From: Terriglobia bacterium | GTDB lineage: Bacteria > Acidobacteriota > Terriglobia > UBA7540 | Reading direction: 5' to 3' | NCBI GenBank assembly: GCA_020072905.1 | Contig: JAIQGB010000049.1 | Coordinates: 1 to 33,332 of the forward strand | DNA: 33,332 nucleotides | Shown: piece after piece, positions 16,058 to 23,267 of the stretch | Position numbering within the stretch: position 1 is the first letter of the stretch | Layout: every line of letters begins with the position of its first letter | The notes under the pieces: model-generated | What the model saw: the letters and a program-made list of their open reading frames with translations, nothing else | The model's database searches: none | Told to the model about the DNA's origin: nothing | Position numbers and translations under genes: made by a program

Positions 16058-16194
16058 AACTTATCGAACAGGATCTCTCCTCGTAATGCCCTGTTGTGAT
16101 GTGCCGCCAACGGGGCCGCCTTGCGGCCAACCCCTGGCCCTTCGGATCCCGCGCCGGTTCACGCCTGATTCCTGGTCCTTGCTTCTCCCCTTCC

Positions 16195-16812
16195 TCAGTC
16201 GGTATCGTATCGCTGCTCCTTCCAAGGATCCCCATACATGTGATAGCCGTTCTGCTCCCAGAAGCCTAGCCGGTCATGGGGAAGGAACTCCAACCCGCGC
16301 ACCCACTTGGCGCTTTTCCAGCCGTAGAGCTTGGGCACGACCAGGCGCAGCGGGCCCCCATGCTCGGGAGTGAGCGGTTCGCCGTCGTGCTTCAGTGCGA
16401 AGAGCACGCTGCCCTCGAGAAGATCCCTCAGCGGGATGTTCGTCGCGTAACCCTCCGAGGCGTGAACCAGCACATGCGTCGCTTCGGGTTTCGGCCGAGT
16501 CAGGTTGCAGACCGCCTGAAACGGGATGCCCTCCCAGCGGTTATCAAACCGGCTCCACCGCGTCACGCAATGGAAGTCGGCTGTGACCTCAGTTCGCGGC
16601 AGCTTCAAAAACTCGTCCCAGGTCAGGCGCAGGGGGGCGTCGACCAGCCCGGAAGTGCAAAAGTCCCACGTCGCGGAATCAAACTCCGGGACATCGGCGT
16701 AGTGAAGGACCGGCCACTTCAGCGTTGCAACCTGGCCAGGCGGAAGGCGGCCCTCTTCCTTCATCCGGGCTTCAAGGAGTTTGCGCTCGCTGTTGTTCGA
16801 AAAGATGCCCAC
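16195..16812 (-). CDS. sulfite oxidase-like molybdopterin oxidoreductase (YedY/MsrP-like, cytoplasmic)
   Basis: The 205-residue protein matches the short sulfite-oxidase-fold family. Cys82 in ADFHCVTRWSRFDNRW is the expected ligand to molybdenum. WPVLHYADVPEFDSATWDF leads the fold, VHASEGYATNIPL and HGGPLRLVVPKLYGWKSAKW complete it, and GFWEQNGYHMYGDPWKEQRY is the usual C-terminal end. It is complete for this short subfamily. No signal peptide is visible, unlike the Tat-exported MsrP, so it is probably cytoplasmic. The natural substrate of this subfamily is not established. No membrane partner MsrQ gene lies beside it. It diverges from the DUF309 gene at 16918. Confidence 0.9.
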   Translation of the reverse strand: MGIFSNNSERKLLEARMKEEGRLPPGQVATLKWPVLHYADVPEFDSATWDFCTSGLVDAPLRLTWDEFLKLPRTEVTADFHCVTRWSRFDNRWEGIPFQAVCNLTRPKPEATHVLVHASEGYATNIPLRDLLEGSVLFALKHDGEPLTPEHGGPLRLVVPKLYGWKSAKWVRGLEFLPHDRLGFWEQNGYHMYGDPWKEQRYDTD

Positions 16813-16917
16813 CCAGTCCTCCCCTCGATCCGAGGCTTTTGCGCGACCTGCCCTGACTATTAGATACTTGAGCAGGGCGCTCGTTACAATCGGTTAGCGC
16901 GCCCGGGCACGGCCCTT

Positions 16918-17307
16918 ATGGAATCCTCCATTTCAGAAGGCATCCAGCTTTTCAACACGCAGAAGTTCTTTGAAGCCCACGAAGCCTTGGAAATCGTCTG
17001 GCTGCAAGCCCGGGGCGAGCAGAAGACGTTCCTCCACGGCCTGATCCAGGTCGCTGCGGCGTTTCACCATTTCACGCGCGATAATCTCCCGGGGTTTCGG
17101 TCGCTGCTTGAAAAGGGTTTGAGGAAGCTGGAAAAGTCCGGGGAAGGATGGGGCGGGATTCAGTTGGCTGATCTTCTAGACCAGCTTCAACCCTGGCGGG
17201 AATTGGCACGACAGGTGGGCGCGCTACCGCCTTCGCGCGGCCCACAAGAAATCAGACGCTCGGTTCTACTCCCGTTCCCCCGGATCGCACCTGCGCCGCG
17301 GGAATGA
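16918..17307 (+). CDS. DUF309 family protein
   Basis: The 129-residue protein carries the DUF309 signature in GIQLFNTQKFFEAHEALEIVW (in part): 'F..g.fyEaHE.lE..W', followed by FLHGLIQVAAAFHHF and a helical end. The HE pair and nearby histidines suggest a metal site, but no function is established for the family. The core occupies residues 1-100; the last 30 residues are Pro/Arg-rich and variable. ATG 16918 starts exactly at the motif's normal N terminus; the ribosome site is weak. It stands alone between a divergent molybdoenzyme gene and a convergent cupredoxin gene. Confidence 0.87.
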   Translation: MESSISEGIQLFNTQKFFEAHEALEIVWLQARGEQKTFLHGLIQVAAAFHHFTRDNLPGFRSLLEKGLRKLEKSGEGWGGIQLADLLDQLQPWRELARQVGALPPSRGPQEIRRSVLLPFPRIAPAPRE

Positions 17308-17346
17308 ACATCCGCAGAGACACCACGCACTGAATCCGCCTTCGTC

Positions 17347-17374
17347 ATTCACAATTCACCATTCATCATTCTTC
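17347..17374. repeat. tandem heptamer array overlapping the cupredoxin gene end
   Basis: Four 7-base units such as ATTCACA and ATTCATC run in tandem between two convergent genes. The array overlaps the last 9 bases of the cupredoxin gene, including its stop codon at 17366-17368. It belongs to the same class as the arrays at 4154, 4273, 5931, 20044 and 21121. Confidence 0.82.
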
Positions 17375-17743
17375 GACGACTAGCTTTCCCTTCATTTTTC
17401 CGTGTCCGAAGCCGCAGAATTCCGAGCACTGGAACTTGAATGTGCCCACCTTGTCCGCCGTGAATTCGATAGTGGTGGGATCGCCCTTCTTGAGTTTCTG
17501 GTCGATGCCGAACGCCTCAAGCTTGAAGCCATGCTCGCGATCGAGCGCGGTGATGACGAGCTTGACGTGCTCGCCCTTCTTCACGGTGATGAGGTTGGGA
17601 TTGAACTCATACTTCTTGGCAGTCATTTGAACCTCGTGCACACCGCCCGGTGCGGACGGCGCCGCCGGTTCTTGCGCGAGGGCGCGCAGCGCCAGCGCCA
17701 CGAGCACCGCCAAAGCCAATAGATAGGTCTTGGATCGCTTCAT
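17366..17743 (-). CDS. small exported cupredoxin with a CuA-type copper motif
   Basis: The 125-residue protein has a signal peptide (residues 1-23, ending ALRALAQ) and a single cupredoxin domain. The motif QCSEFCGFGHGKM gives Cys106, Cys110, His114 and Met117, exactly the Cys-x3-Cys-x3-His-x2-Met spacing of the binuclear CuA site in cytochrome oxidase subunit II; His71 in EHGF supplies the remaining histidine. There are no membrane helices after the signal and no oxidase genes nearby, so it probably shuttles electrons or copper in the periplasm. The ATG at 17743 has AGGAGA upstream. It lies 50 bases downstream of the broken polyketide synthase on the same strand. Confidence 0.88.
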   Translation of the reverse strand: MKRSKTYLLALAVLVALALRALAQEPAAPSAPGGVHEVQMTAKKYEFNPNLITVKKGEHVKLVITALDREHGFKLEAFGIDQKLKKGDPTTIEFTADKVGTFKFQCSEFCGFGHGKMKGKLVVEE

Positions 17744-17793
17744 GATTTTCTCCTGTTCTGACACGGCCCCCCAGGCGGAGGCCCACGGATTAG

Positions 17794-18772
17794 CTACCAT
17801 CTCAACAGAGCTGTTTCAGCGGCCATGCCCGGCCCGAGCGCGATCATCACTCCCCAGTCACCCGGCTGCGGGTCCCCCTCGCGAATGACCTCATCCAGGA
17901 CGAATAATACCGTCGCTGAGGACATGTTCCCGTAATGGCGATAGATCTGCTTCGAATAACGCAACTGCTCATGCGTCAGGCCGAAGTGCTCCTGGTCGGT
18001 CGTGACGACCTCGTCCTCCGGCTGCAAGTCGAGACCGGCGATCACGACCGAGCACCCGCGCGTCGTCGAGTCGACGAGCGCGACGCAGCTTCCCTTCGCG
18101 CTGCTCGAAACCCACCTTGCCGAGCTGCTCGGGATCGAGGAAGGTTTGGAAATCGACCACCATCGGGAAGCGGCGGCCGTCGTGCGCTTCGCTACTGAGA
18201 AGAAGCGCCGCGGCACCGTCCGCGCAGATGGCGTTGCCGACCACCGTTTCGAGCGAGTTGTCGATGTAGTAGCTCGCCGAGCAGATTTCGACCGAAAGCA
18301 TAAGGGCTGTGCGGCCGGGACGGGCCGTGGTGTAATCCCAGACACGCTGCAGCGTGGGCAGCGCACCCGCGCAGCCCAGGCCCAGCATCGGTGCGCGCTC
18401 GACGTCGCTGCGGAACTTCATGTGGCCGATGAGCCGGCTGCCCAGGTCCGGGCAAAGATAGCCTGTGCATGTACAGACTGCGAAGAGGTCGACGTCACGC
18501 GGCGTCAGGCCCGCCGACTCCAGGCAGCGGTGCACAGCCCGGCACCCCGTTTCCATCGCCCCGCGCAGGTAGCGCTGGTTCAACTGGTCGGGCGTTTCCT
18601 GGCGGCTGAAACTCCCCGGGTCGAGATAGAAATGGCGGTATTCAATGTCGCTGTTGAGGAAAATCTCGAGAATCCGCTGGCTCTCGTAACCCGCCAGCCG
18701 GTAGGCGTCACGTTGCGTGAAACGCTGGGGAGGATTTGCCGTGCCGATGGCGATAATTCGCGGATTGCTCAA
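17794..18772 (-). pseudogene. type III polyketide synthase (chalcone synthase family), disrupted and chimeric
   Basis: From ATG 18772 the frame reads a normal type III PKS for 231 residues: MSNPRIIAIGTANPPQRFTQ, the active-site Cys134 in MLGLGCAGALPTLQRV, and GFEQREGKLR. It then shifts to nonsense. Another frame ends correctly with EQLRYSKQIYRHYGNMSSAT (holding the catalytic Asn in YGNMSSAT) and GVMIALGPGMAAETALLRW. The piece between, which should carry about 60-70 residues with the catalytic His in a HPGG motif, is missing; about 35-40 residues that resemble a class V aminotransferase stand there (see 17960-18086). Type III PKSs make pyrones or resorcinols from acyl-CoA and malonyl-CoA. As written the enzyme lacks its His. 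Total 326 codons versus about 360-380 normally. Confidence 0.88.
17960..18086 (-). other. foreign segment inside the PKS gene resembling an aminotransferase class V fragment
   Basis: In the frame of the PKS C-terminal part, the sequence reads VALVDSTTRGCSVVIAGLDL then QPEDEVVTTDQEHFGLTHEQ. This matches the PLP-dependent class V aminotransferase / cysteine desulfurase pattern 'DSTT.G......GL.L.pGdEvvTTd.eH'. It is not a PKS motif. The right-hand joint with PKS sequence lies within GLTHEQLRYS, where both families could share residues. The left joint is out of frame. The family match is from memory of the pattern. Confidence 0.65.
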
Positions 18773-18944
18773 GCGCGTCCTGCTCCTCGATTTGGGTCAA
18801 TGCCCTGACACTGATTAGACGCATACAATAGCCCTGTAGACGGCGAAAAGGAATCGCCACCATGTAAACTGATTGTCAAGGAATGATTTTCGTGGTCTTC
18901 TCGATTAGAATCGAAGTTGGCAGATGCCCTCGCGGGGGGTTGCT

Positions 18945-19244
18945 ATGGTGACACAAGAACAGGTCTTCGAGGTGCTCCGCGACTGCTACGACCCGGAGCT
19001 CCCCGTCAACATCGTCGATCTGGGGCTGGTGTATGACGTCGCGGTCCAGGACGACAACGTCAAGGTGGTGATGACACTCACCGCTCGCGGATGCCCGGCG
19101 CACTCCTTCATCAGCGAGAGCGTGCGGGTGCGTGTGGCCAAGATTCCCGGCGTGAAGTCCGCCGACGTGCAGGTGGTTTGGGACCCGCCCTGGGACATCA
19201 GTCGCATGAGCGAGGCAGCCAAGAAGCGCCTGGGGATGATGTAG
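18945..19244 (+). CDS. SufT/MIP18-like DUF59 protein (iron-sulfur assembly factor family)
   Basis: The 99-residue protein contains the DUF59 core: DCYDPELPVNIVDLGLVYDV near residue 15, VVMTLTARGCPAHSFI with the conserved Cys near 50, and VWDPPWDISRMSEAAKKRLGM at the end. Family members (SufT, PaaD, yeast/human MIP18) help mature Fe-S proteins. ATG 18945 has a GGGGGT ribosome site; the frame is open from 18924 with a poorer start. A stand-alone copy without suf genes nearby is common. The divergent gap to the PKS gene (18773-18944) shows no clear promoter pair. Confidence 0.9.
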   Translation: MVTQEQVFEVLRDCYDPELPVNIVDLGLVYDVAVQDDNVKVVMTLTARGCPAHSFISESVRVRVAKIPGVKSADVQVVWDPPWDISRMSEAAKKRLGMM

Positions 19245-19412
19245 AGACGTTTCGGCGGAACGTCGCACGCGGAGGCGGCCCCTGGGGCCACCTCTCCGTT
19301 CGCATCCGCGCCCACCGCCATGCAGGCCGGGCTGGCATCGAGAACCCACGCACCACGACAACAAGTAACATTCGCTGGGCTCAGCGACAGATCCTGATGC
19401 GCGGAGGCACTG

Positions 19413-20048
19413 ATGATCCGAATCACCGAAAAGAAGACGGAACAATACATCTACTCCCTGCTCCCGCGGCGCGATGCGGTGCTGCGCGAAATGGAACGCT
19501 ACGCCGCCCGCCACGATGTGCCCATCGTCGGCCCGGCCTGTGGACGCCTGCTATACCAACTGGCCCGCCTGATCGGGGCGCGGCGCGTCTTCGAATTGGG
19601 TTCGGCGATCGGCTACTCAACGCTGTGGCTGGCGCGTGCCGTCGGGCCGGAGGGCACGGTCTACTACACCGACAATAGTGCGGACAATGCCCGTCGCGCC
19701 GAAGCTTCGTTCCGCCGCGCCGGTGTCGTGGACCGTGTCCGTATCCTGGTGGGCGACGCCCTCCGAATGCTGGAATCCACCGAAGGCGAGTTCGACCTCA
19801 TCTTCAACGACGTAAGTAAGGCGCAGTACCCGGAAGTTTTCCATTTGGCCGTGCCCCGCCTGCGCTCCGGCGGCTTGTTCATCGCCGACAATGTCCTCCG
19901 CGAGGGGCGGGCGGCCCGCCCTGCCGCCAAGCAAGACACCGCAACGCGCGCCATCAGGAAATTCAATCGCCTCGTCTATGGCTCGAAGGAACTTTTCACG
20001 ACCATTGTGCCGCTGCGCGACGGGTTCGCTGTGTGCCTGAAGAATTGA
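19413..20048 (+). CDS. class I SAM-dependent O-methyltransferase (caffeoyl-CoA OMT-like)
   Basis: The 211-residue protein has the SAM-binding motif ELGSAIGYSTLWLARAVG (residues 61-78), an acidic residue in YYTDNSADNARRAEASF that would hold the ribose, and FDLIFNDVSKAQYPEVFHLA followed by LRSGGLFIADNVLREGR, as in the O-methyltransferase family 3 where the Asp/Asn pair binds a metal. Substrates in bacteria are usually unknown. The start has GGAGG 6 bases upstream. It lies 168 bases after the SufT-like gene and converges with the proline dehydrogenase gene. A link to the nearby type III polyketide synthase, as a tailoring enzyme, is possible but not shown. Confidence 0.88.
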   Translation: MIRITEKKTEQYIYSLLPRRDAVLREMERYAARHDVPIVGPACGRLLYQLARLIGARRVFELGSAIGYSTLWLARAVGPEGTVYYTDNSADNARRAEASFRRAGVVDRVRILVGDALRMLESTEGEFDLIFNDVSKAQYPEVFHLAVPRLRSGGLFIADNVLREGRAARPAAKQDTATRAIRKFNRLVYGSKELFTTIVPLRDGFAVCLKN

Positions 20049-20082
20049 ATCATTGAGCCATTGGTTCATTGATTCATTGAAG
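20044..20082. repeat. tandem octamer array, left arm of an inverted pair
   Basis: Five units of the type ATTGATTC run in tandem, overlapping the methyltransferase stop codon. An inverted array lies at 20149-20180; positions 20052-20080 and 20152-20180 are complementary at about 25 of 29 positions, enough for a long hairpin between the two convergent genes. Confidence 0.82.
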
Positions 20083-20148
20083 CTCACCGGCCAGCTCTCG
20101 GTTGTCTTGTCTCTCAAAAGGAACAGGCGCACGCCTGATCATATCAAC

Positions 20149-20180
20149 GGCTCAATGGTTCAATGATCCAATGGATCAAT
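20149..20180. repeat. tandem octamer array, right arm of an inverted pair
   Basis: Four units of the type GGTTCAAT run in tandem and complement the array at 20044-20082 across a 70-base spacer. The pair sits exactly between the ends of two convergent genes and could act as a two-way transcription stop; no T-run is present. Confidence 0.8.
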
Positions 20181-20204
20181 CCCCACAGCGCTCTTCCCTG
20201 CCCC

Positions 20205-21116
20205 TCACCCTCGGAACAGATTCCTCAATAGGAACACTAGGTTTGCCGGGCGTTCGGCGAGGCGGCGCATGAAATAAGCGTACCATTGGCGGCCATAGGG
20301 CACATAGACGCGCACGCGGAAGCCTTCACGAAGGAGCTGCCGCTGCAGCCTGCGCCGGATGCCATAAAGCATCTGGAATTCGAAGCACTCGGGCCCCAGG
20401 CCCCGCGCACGCGCGTACTCTTTTGTGGCGGCGATCATCTGCGGGTCGTGGGTGGCGATCGCGTGGTAATAACCGCTGGAGAGCAGCTTCTGCATCAGCC
20501 GAACGTAGTTCTGGTCCACATCCTCCTTGCGAGGGAAAGCCACCTCCGGTGGCTCCTTGTAGGCGCCTTTGCAGAGCCGGATCCGCGCCCCAGTCTGGAG
20601 CAGGTCTTCCACGTCCTTCTCGCTGCGATAAAGGTACGATTGGATGACGATCCCCAACACCTCGCGCGGGGCATTCACTTCGCGGAAGGCGCGGAGCGTG
20701 GCGTCGGTGTGCGCAGAACTTTCCATATCGATGCGCACAAAGTTGTGGTGGAGCGTGGCGCGCTCGGCGATGGCGGCGAGGTGCCGGCACGTCATCGCTT
20801 CGTCGAGGGCGAGGCCGAGCTGCGTCAGTTTGATGGAAATATGCGAGCGGAGGCCTTCGGCGGCGAGGCGGTCGAGGATCCGCAGGTAAACCTGGCAGGC
20901 TTCTCCCGCCGCCGCAGCCTCGTGGACGCTCTCGCCCAGGTAGTCGAGCGTGACCTCGAAGCCCTCGTCAGCTAGACGCCGGACCACGCCCAGCGCATCG
21001 GCAAGTTCCTCGCCGGCGATGAAGCGCGCCGCAAGGCGCCGCCCGAGTGATGACCTCAGCAGAAGCTTTTTGGGAAATTCGCGCTCGGACAGGTAGAGCA
21101 GAAAGGAGCGGAGCAT
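20205..21116 (-). CDS. proline dehydrogenase
   Basis: The 303-residue protein is a stand-alone flavin proline dehydrogenase, which oxidises proline to pyrroline-5-carboxylate and passes electrons to the quinone pool. Typical segments: VTLDYLGESV (residues 54-63), ISIKLTQLGL, VRIDMESSAHTD, RIRLCKGAYKEP, HAIATHDPQMI, FEFQMLYGIRRRLQRQLL and VRVYVPYGRQWYAYFMRRL, whose Arg pair binds the substrate carboxylate. The ATG at 21116 is chosen because family homology begins at MLRSFLLYLS; the open frame upstream overlaps the thioredoxin reductase gene in another sense. No P5C dehydrogenase gene is adjacent. It follows trxB on the same strand with a 74-base repeat-filled gap. Confidence 0.93.
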   Translation of the reverse strand: MLRSFLLYLSEREFPKKLLLRSSLGRRLAARFIAGEELADALGVVRRLADEGFEVTLDYLGESVHEAAAAGEACQVYLRILDRLAAEGLRSHISIKLTQLGLALDEAMTCRHLAAIAERATLHHNFVRIDMESSAHTDATLRAFREVNAPREVLGIVIQSYLYRSEKDVEDLLQTGARIRLCKGAYKEPPEVAFPRKEDVDQNYVRLMQKLLSSGYYHAIATHDPQMIAATKEYARARGLGPECFEFQMLYGIRRRLQRQLLREGFRVRVYVPYGRQWYAYFMRRLAERPANLVFLLRNLFRG

Positions 21117-21120
21117 GAGG

Positions 21121-21187
21121 TCAGGTGTCGGGTGCCAGGTGTCAGGCCTTTGCCCTAAAACCTCACACCTGAAACCTAGCACCTGCT
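21121..21187. repeat. inverted pair of tandem heptamer arrays between trxB and the proline dehydrogenase gene
   Basis: Positions 21121-21148 hold four units of the type TCAGGTG; 21160-21187 hold four units of the type ACCTGAA in the opposite sense. The two arrays are separated by 11 bases and can form an imperfect hairpin (about 19 of 25 positions pair). The element fills nearly the whole gap and would sit in the mRNA leader of proline dehydrogenase. Confidence 0.82.
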
Positions 21188-21190
21188 TTC

Positions 21191-22111
21191 TCAGTGTTCG
21201 GCTTCCAGAAACCTCTCGGCGTCGATCGCGGCCATGCAGCCGGATCCCGCCGCCGTAATCGCCTGGCGGTAGACGGGGTCCTGTACATCGCCGGCAGCGA
21301 AGACGCCCGGCACGCTGGTCTTCGCGCCCTCGCGCGTGAGGATATAACCCACATCGTTCATTTCGAGCTGTCCGCGAAACAGGCTGGTATTCGGCGAGTG
21401 GCCGATGCCGATGAAGACGCCGTCGCAGCCTTTCAAGGTCTCTTCGCCCGTTTTGGTGTTCTTGAGTTTTACGGCGCTCACTTCGCCCTTGGCGGGATCG
21501 AGGATGTCGGCGACCACGGAATTCCACACGGGCTTGATCTTCTCGTTGCGCAGGAGCCGGTCCTGCATGATCTTCGAGGCGCGCAACTGGTCGCGGCGGT
21601 GAATGAGGTTAACCTGGGTGGCGTAGCGGGTGAGGAAAAGCGCTTCCTCGGCCGCCGTGTCGCCGCCGCCCACCACCGCCACCTCCTTGTTGCGGAAGAA
21701 ATAGCCGTCGCAGGTGGCGCAGGTTGAGACGCCATGGCCGAGCAACTTGCGCTCCGACTCGAGTCCGAGCATCTTCGCAGACGCTCCGGAAGCAATGACG
21801 AGCGTGCGAGTCTCGAGGCGCTGGCCGCTCACTTCGAGAACGAACGGCCGCCGCGAGAGGTCAACGCGCGTGACGTTCCCTTCCAAGAATTCCGCGCCAA
21901 ACTCCGCCGCCTGCTTCTGCATCAGCTCAATCAGCTCGGGTCCCTGGACACCCTTGGGGAAGCCGGGAAAATTTTCGACCAGGGTTGTGAGCGTCAACTG
22001 GCCGCCGGCTTCGAGCCCGCGGATCAGCAGCGGCGCAAGGTTGGCACGCCCCGCGTAGAGGGCCGCCGTCAGCCCCGCCGGACCCGAACCGATAATCACT
22101 ACATTCCTCAT
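21191..22111 (-). CDS. trxB: thioredoxin reductase
   Basis: The 306-residue protein is a complete low-molecular-weight thioredoxin reductase. It has the FAD-binding GSGPAGLTAALYAGRA at the N terminus, the redox pair Cys131-Cys134 in STCATCDGYFF, the NADPH-binding GGGDTAAEEALFLT, and the C-terminal FAD motif VPGVFAAGDVQDPVYRQAIT. It passes electrons from NADPH to thioredoxin in the cytoplasm. Length and motifs are standard. It diverges from the NatAB-like ABC genes; the 250-base gap 22112-22361 shows no clear regulatory element. Confidence 0.97.
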   Translation of the reverse strand: MRNVVIIGSGPAGLTAALYAGRANLAPLLIRGLEAGGQLTLTTLVENFPGFPKGVQGPELIELMQKQAAEFGAEFLEGNVTRVDLSRRPFVLEVSGQRLETRTLVIASGASAKMLGLESERKLLGHGVSTCATCDGYFFRNKEVAVVGGGDTAAEEALFLTRYATQVNLIHRRDQLRASKIMQDRLLRNEKIKPVWNSVVADILDPAKGEVSAVKLKNTKTGEETLKGCDGVFIGIGHSPNTSLFRGQLEMNDVGYILTREGAKTSVPGVFAAGDVQDPVYRQAITAAGSGCMAAIDAERFLEAEH

Positions 22112-22361
22112 GCGCCTCGCCTCTTCCTCGGGGTCATGGTCGCGACGGATTATCTTACTCGATGGCCCACCTTTCGTATAGCCGCTTCAAGCTGCCGCCA
22201 CGCGGGCGTGGCCGACCGTCGATCCTCGCGCCTGCAGGCGTACCCATTGCTTACTTCCGACATTTGATGATACAAACAAGATTCCCGTTTCGGAAGGCGA
22301 TCAAGGACAGTGCGCCGGCCAATGCGTCCCGGGCCGCGCGATGGTCACAGGTGTTCAGCCC

Positions 22362-23267
22362 ATGGATGCCATCGTCCTGGAAGGCGTTTCGAAGCATTTC
22401 AACTCGGTTACCGCGGTGAGCGATCTCAACCTGCGGGTGAGCGAGGGTGCGCTCTTCGGCCTCCTCGGCCCGAACGGCGCGGGCAAGACCACCACCTTGC
22501 GCATGATCCTGCGGGTGCTGATCCCCGACCAGGGCGCCGTGCGTATTTTCGGCGAGCCGCTCAGCGACCGGGCGCAGGATCTGATGGGCTACCTGCCCGA
22601 AGACCGCGGCCTCTACCCGCGCATGAAGGTCCGCGAGATTCTGCGGTTTCTCGCCGCGCTCAAGGGAGTGACGGAAAGGGAGGCCGACCGCCGCGCGCGG
22701 CAGTGGCTGGAACGGCTGGAGTTGGCGGACTGGGCCGAGAAGAAGATCATCGACCTCTCCAAGGGCATGCAGCAGAAAGTGCAATTCATCGCCGCGGTTC
22801 TCCACCGGCCGCGCTTGCTGATCCTCGATGAGCCCTTCACGGGCCTCGATCCGCTCAACGCGCAGGTCATCAAGGACATCATGCTGGAGATGCGCCAACA
22901 GGGAACGACCCTCATCCTCTCCACCCACCGGATGGAACAGGTGGAGATGATGTGCGACTCCATCTGCCTGATTCACCAGGGACGCAAAGTGCTCGATGGC
23001 GAGCTCGCCGCCATCAAGCGGTCTTATGGAAAGAATACTCTGCGCATTCAGTACGCCGGCAACGGGGGCTTCCTGGACTTGCCCGAGCTCATCGAAAGCA
23101 CCAATCATTACGGGGCCGTCGTCGAAGTCAAGCTGCGCCCCGGCGCCGACCCACAGGAAATTCTGAAGCTCGCCGTCCAGCGCGGTGTGCGTATTTCCCG
23201 CTTCGAACTGATCGAGCCGCCGCTGAACGATATCTTCATCGAAAAGGTCTCCGAGGCCGATGCGTAA
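22362..23267 (+). CDS. ABC transporter ATPase (NatA-like, DUF4162 tail)
   Basis: The ATPase has Walker A GLLGPNGAGKTTTLRM, the Q-loop region GYLPEDRGLYPRM, a signature LSKGMQQKVQF, Walker B LLILDEPFTGLDPLN and the H-loop STHRMEQ. The C-terminal 80 residues (NTLRIQYAGN to NDIFIEKV) match the DUF4162 tail of NatA-type exporters. The signature reads LSKG instead of LSGG, as is usual in this subfamily. It powers the membrane protein whose gene overlaps its end by 8 bases. ATG 22362 has AGGTG upstream; an in-frame ATG at 22341 is possible. Likely role: export of Na+, a drug or another small solute. Confidence 0.92.
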   Translation: MDAIVLEGVSKHFNSVTAVSDLNLRVSEGALFGLLGPNGAGKTTTLRMILRVLIPDQGAVRIFGEPLSDRAQDLMGYLPEDRGLYPRMKVREILRFLAALKGVTEREADRRARQWLERLELADWAEKKIIDLSKGMQQKVQFIAAVLHRPRLLILDEPFTGLDPLNAQVIKDIMLEMRQQGTTLILSTHRMEQVEMMCDSICLIHQGRKVLDGELAAIKRSYGKNTLRIQYAGNGGFLDLPELIESTNHYGAVVEVKLRPGADPQEILKLAVQRGVRISRFELIEPPLNDIFIEKVSEADA

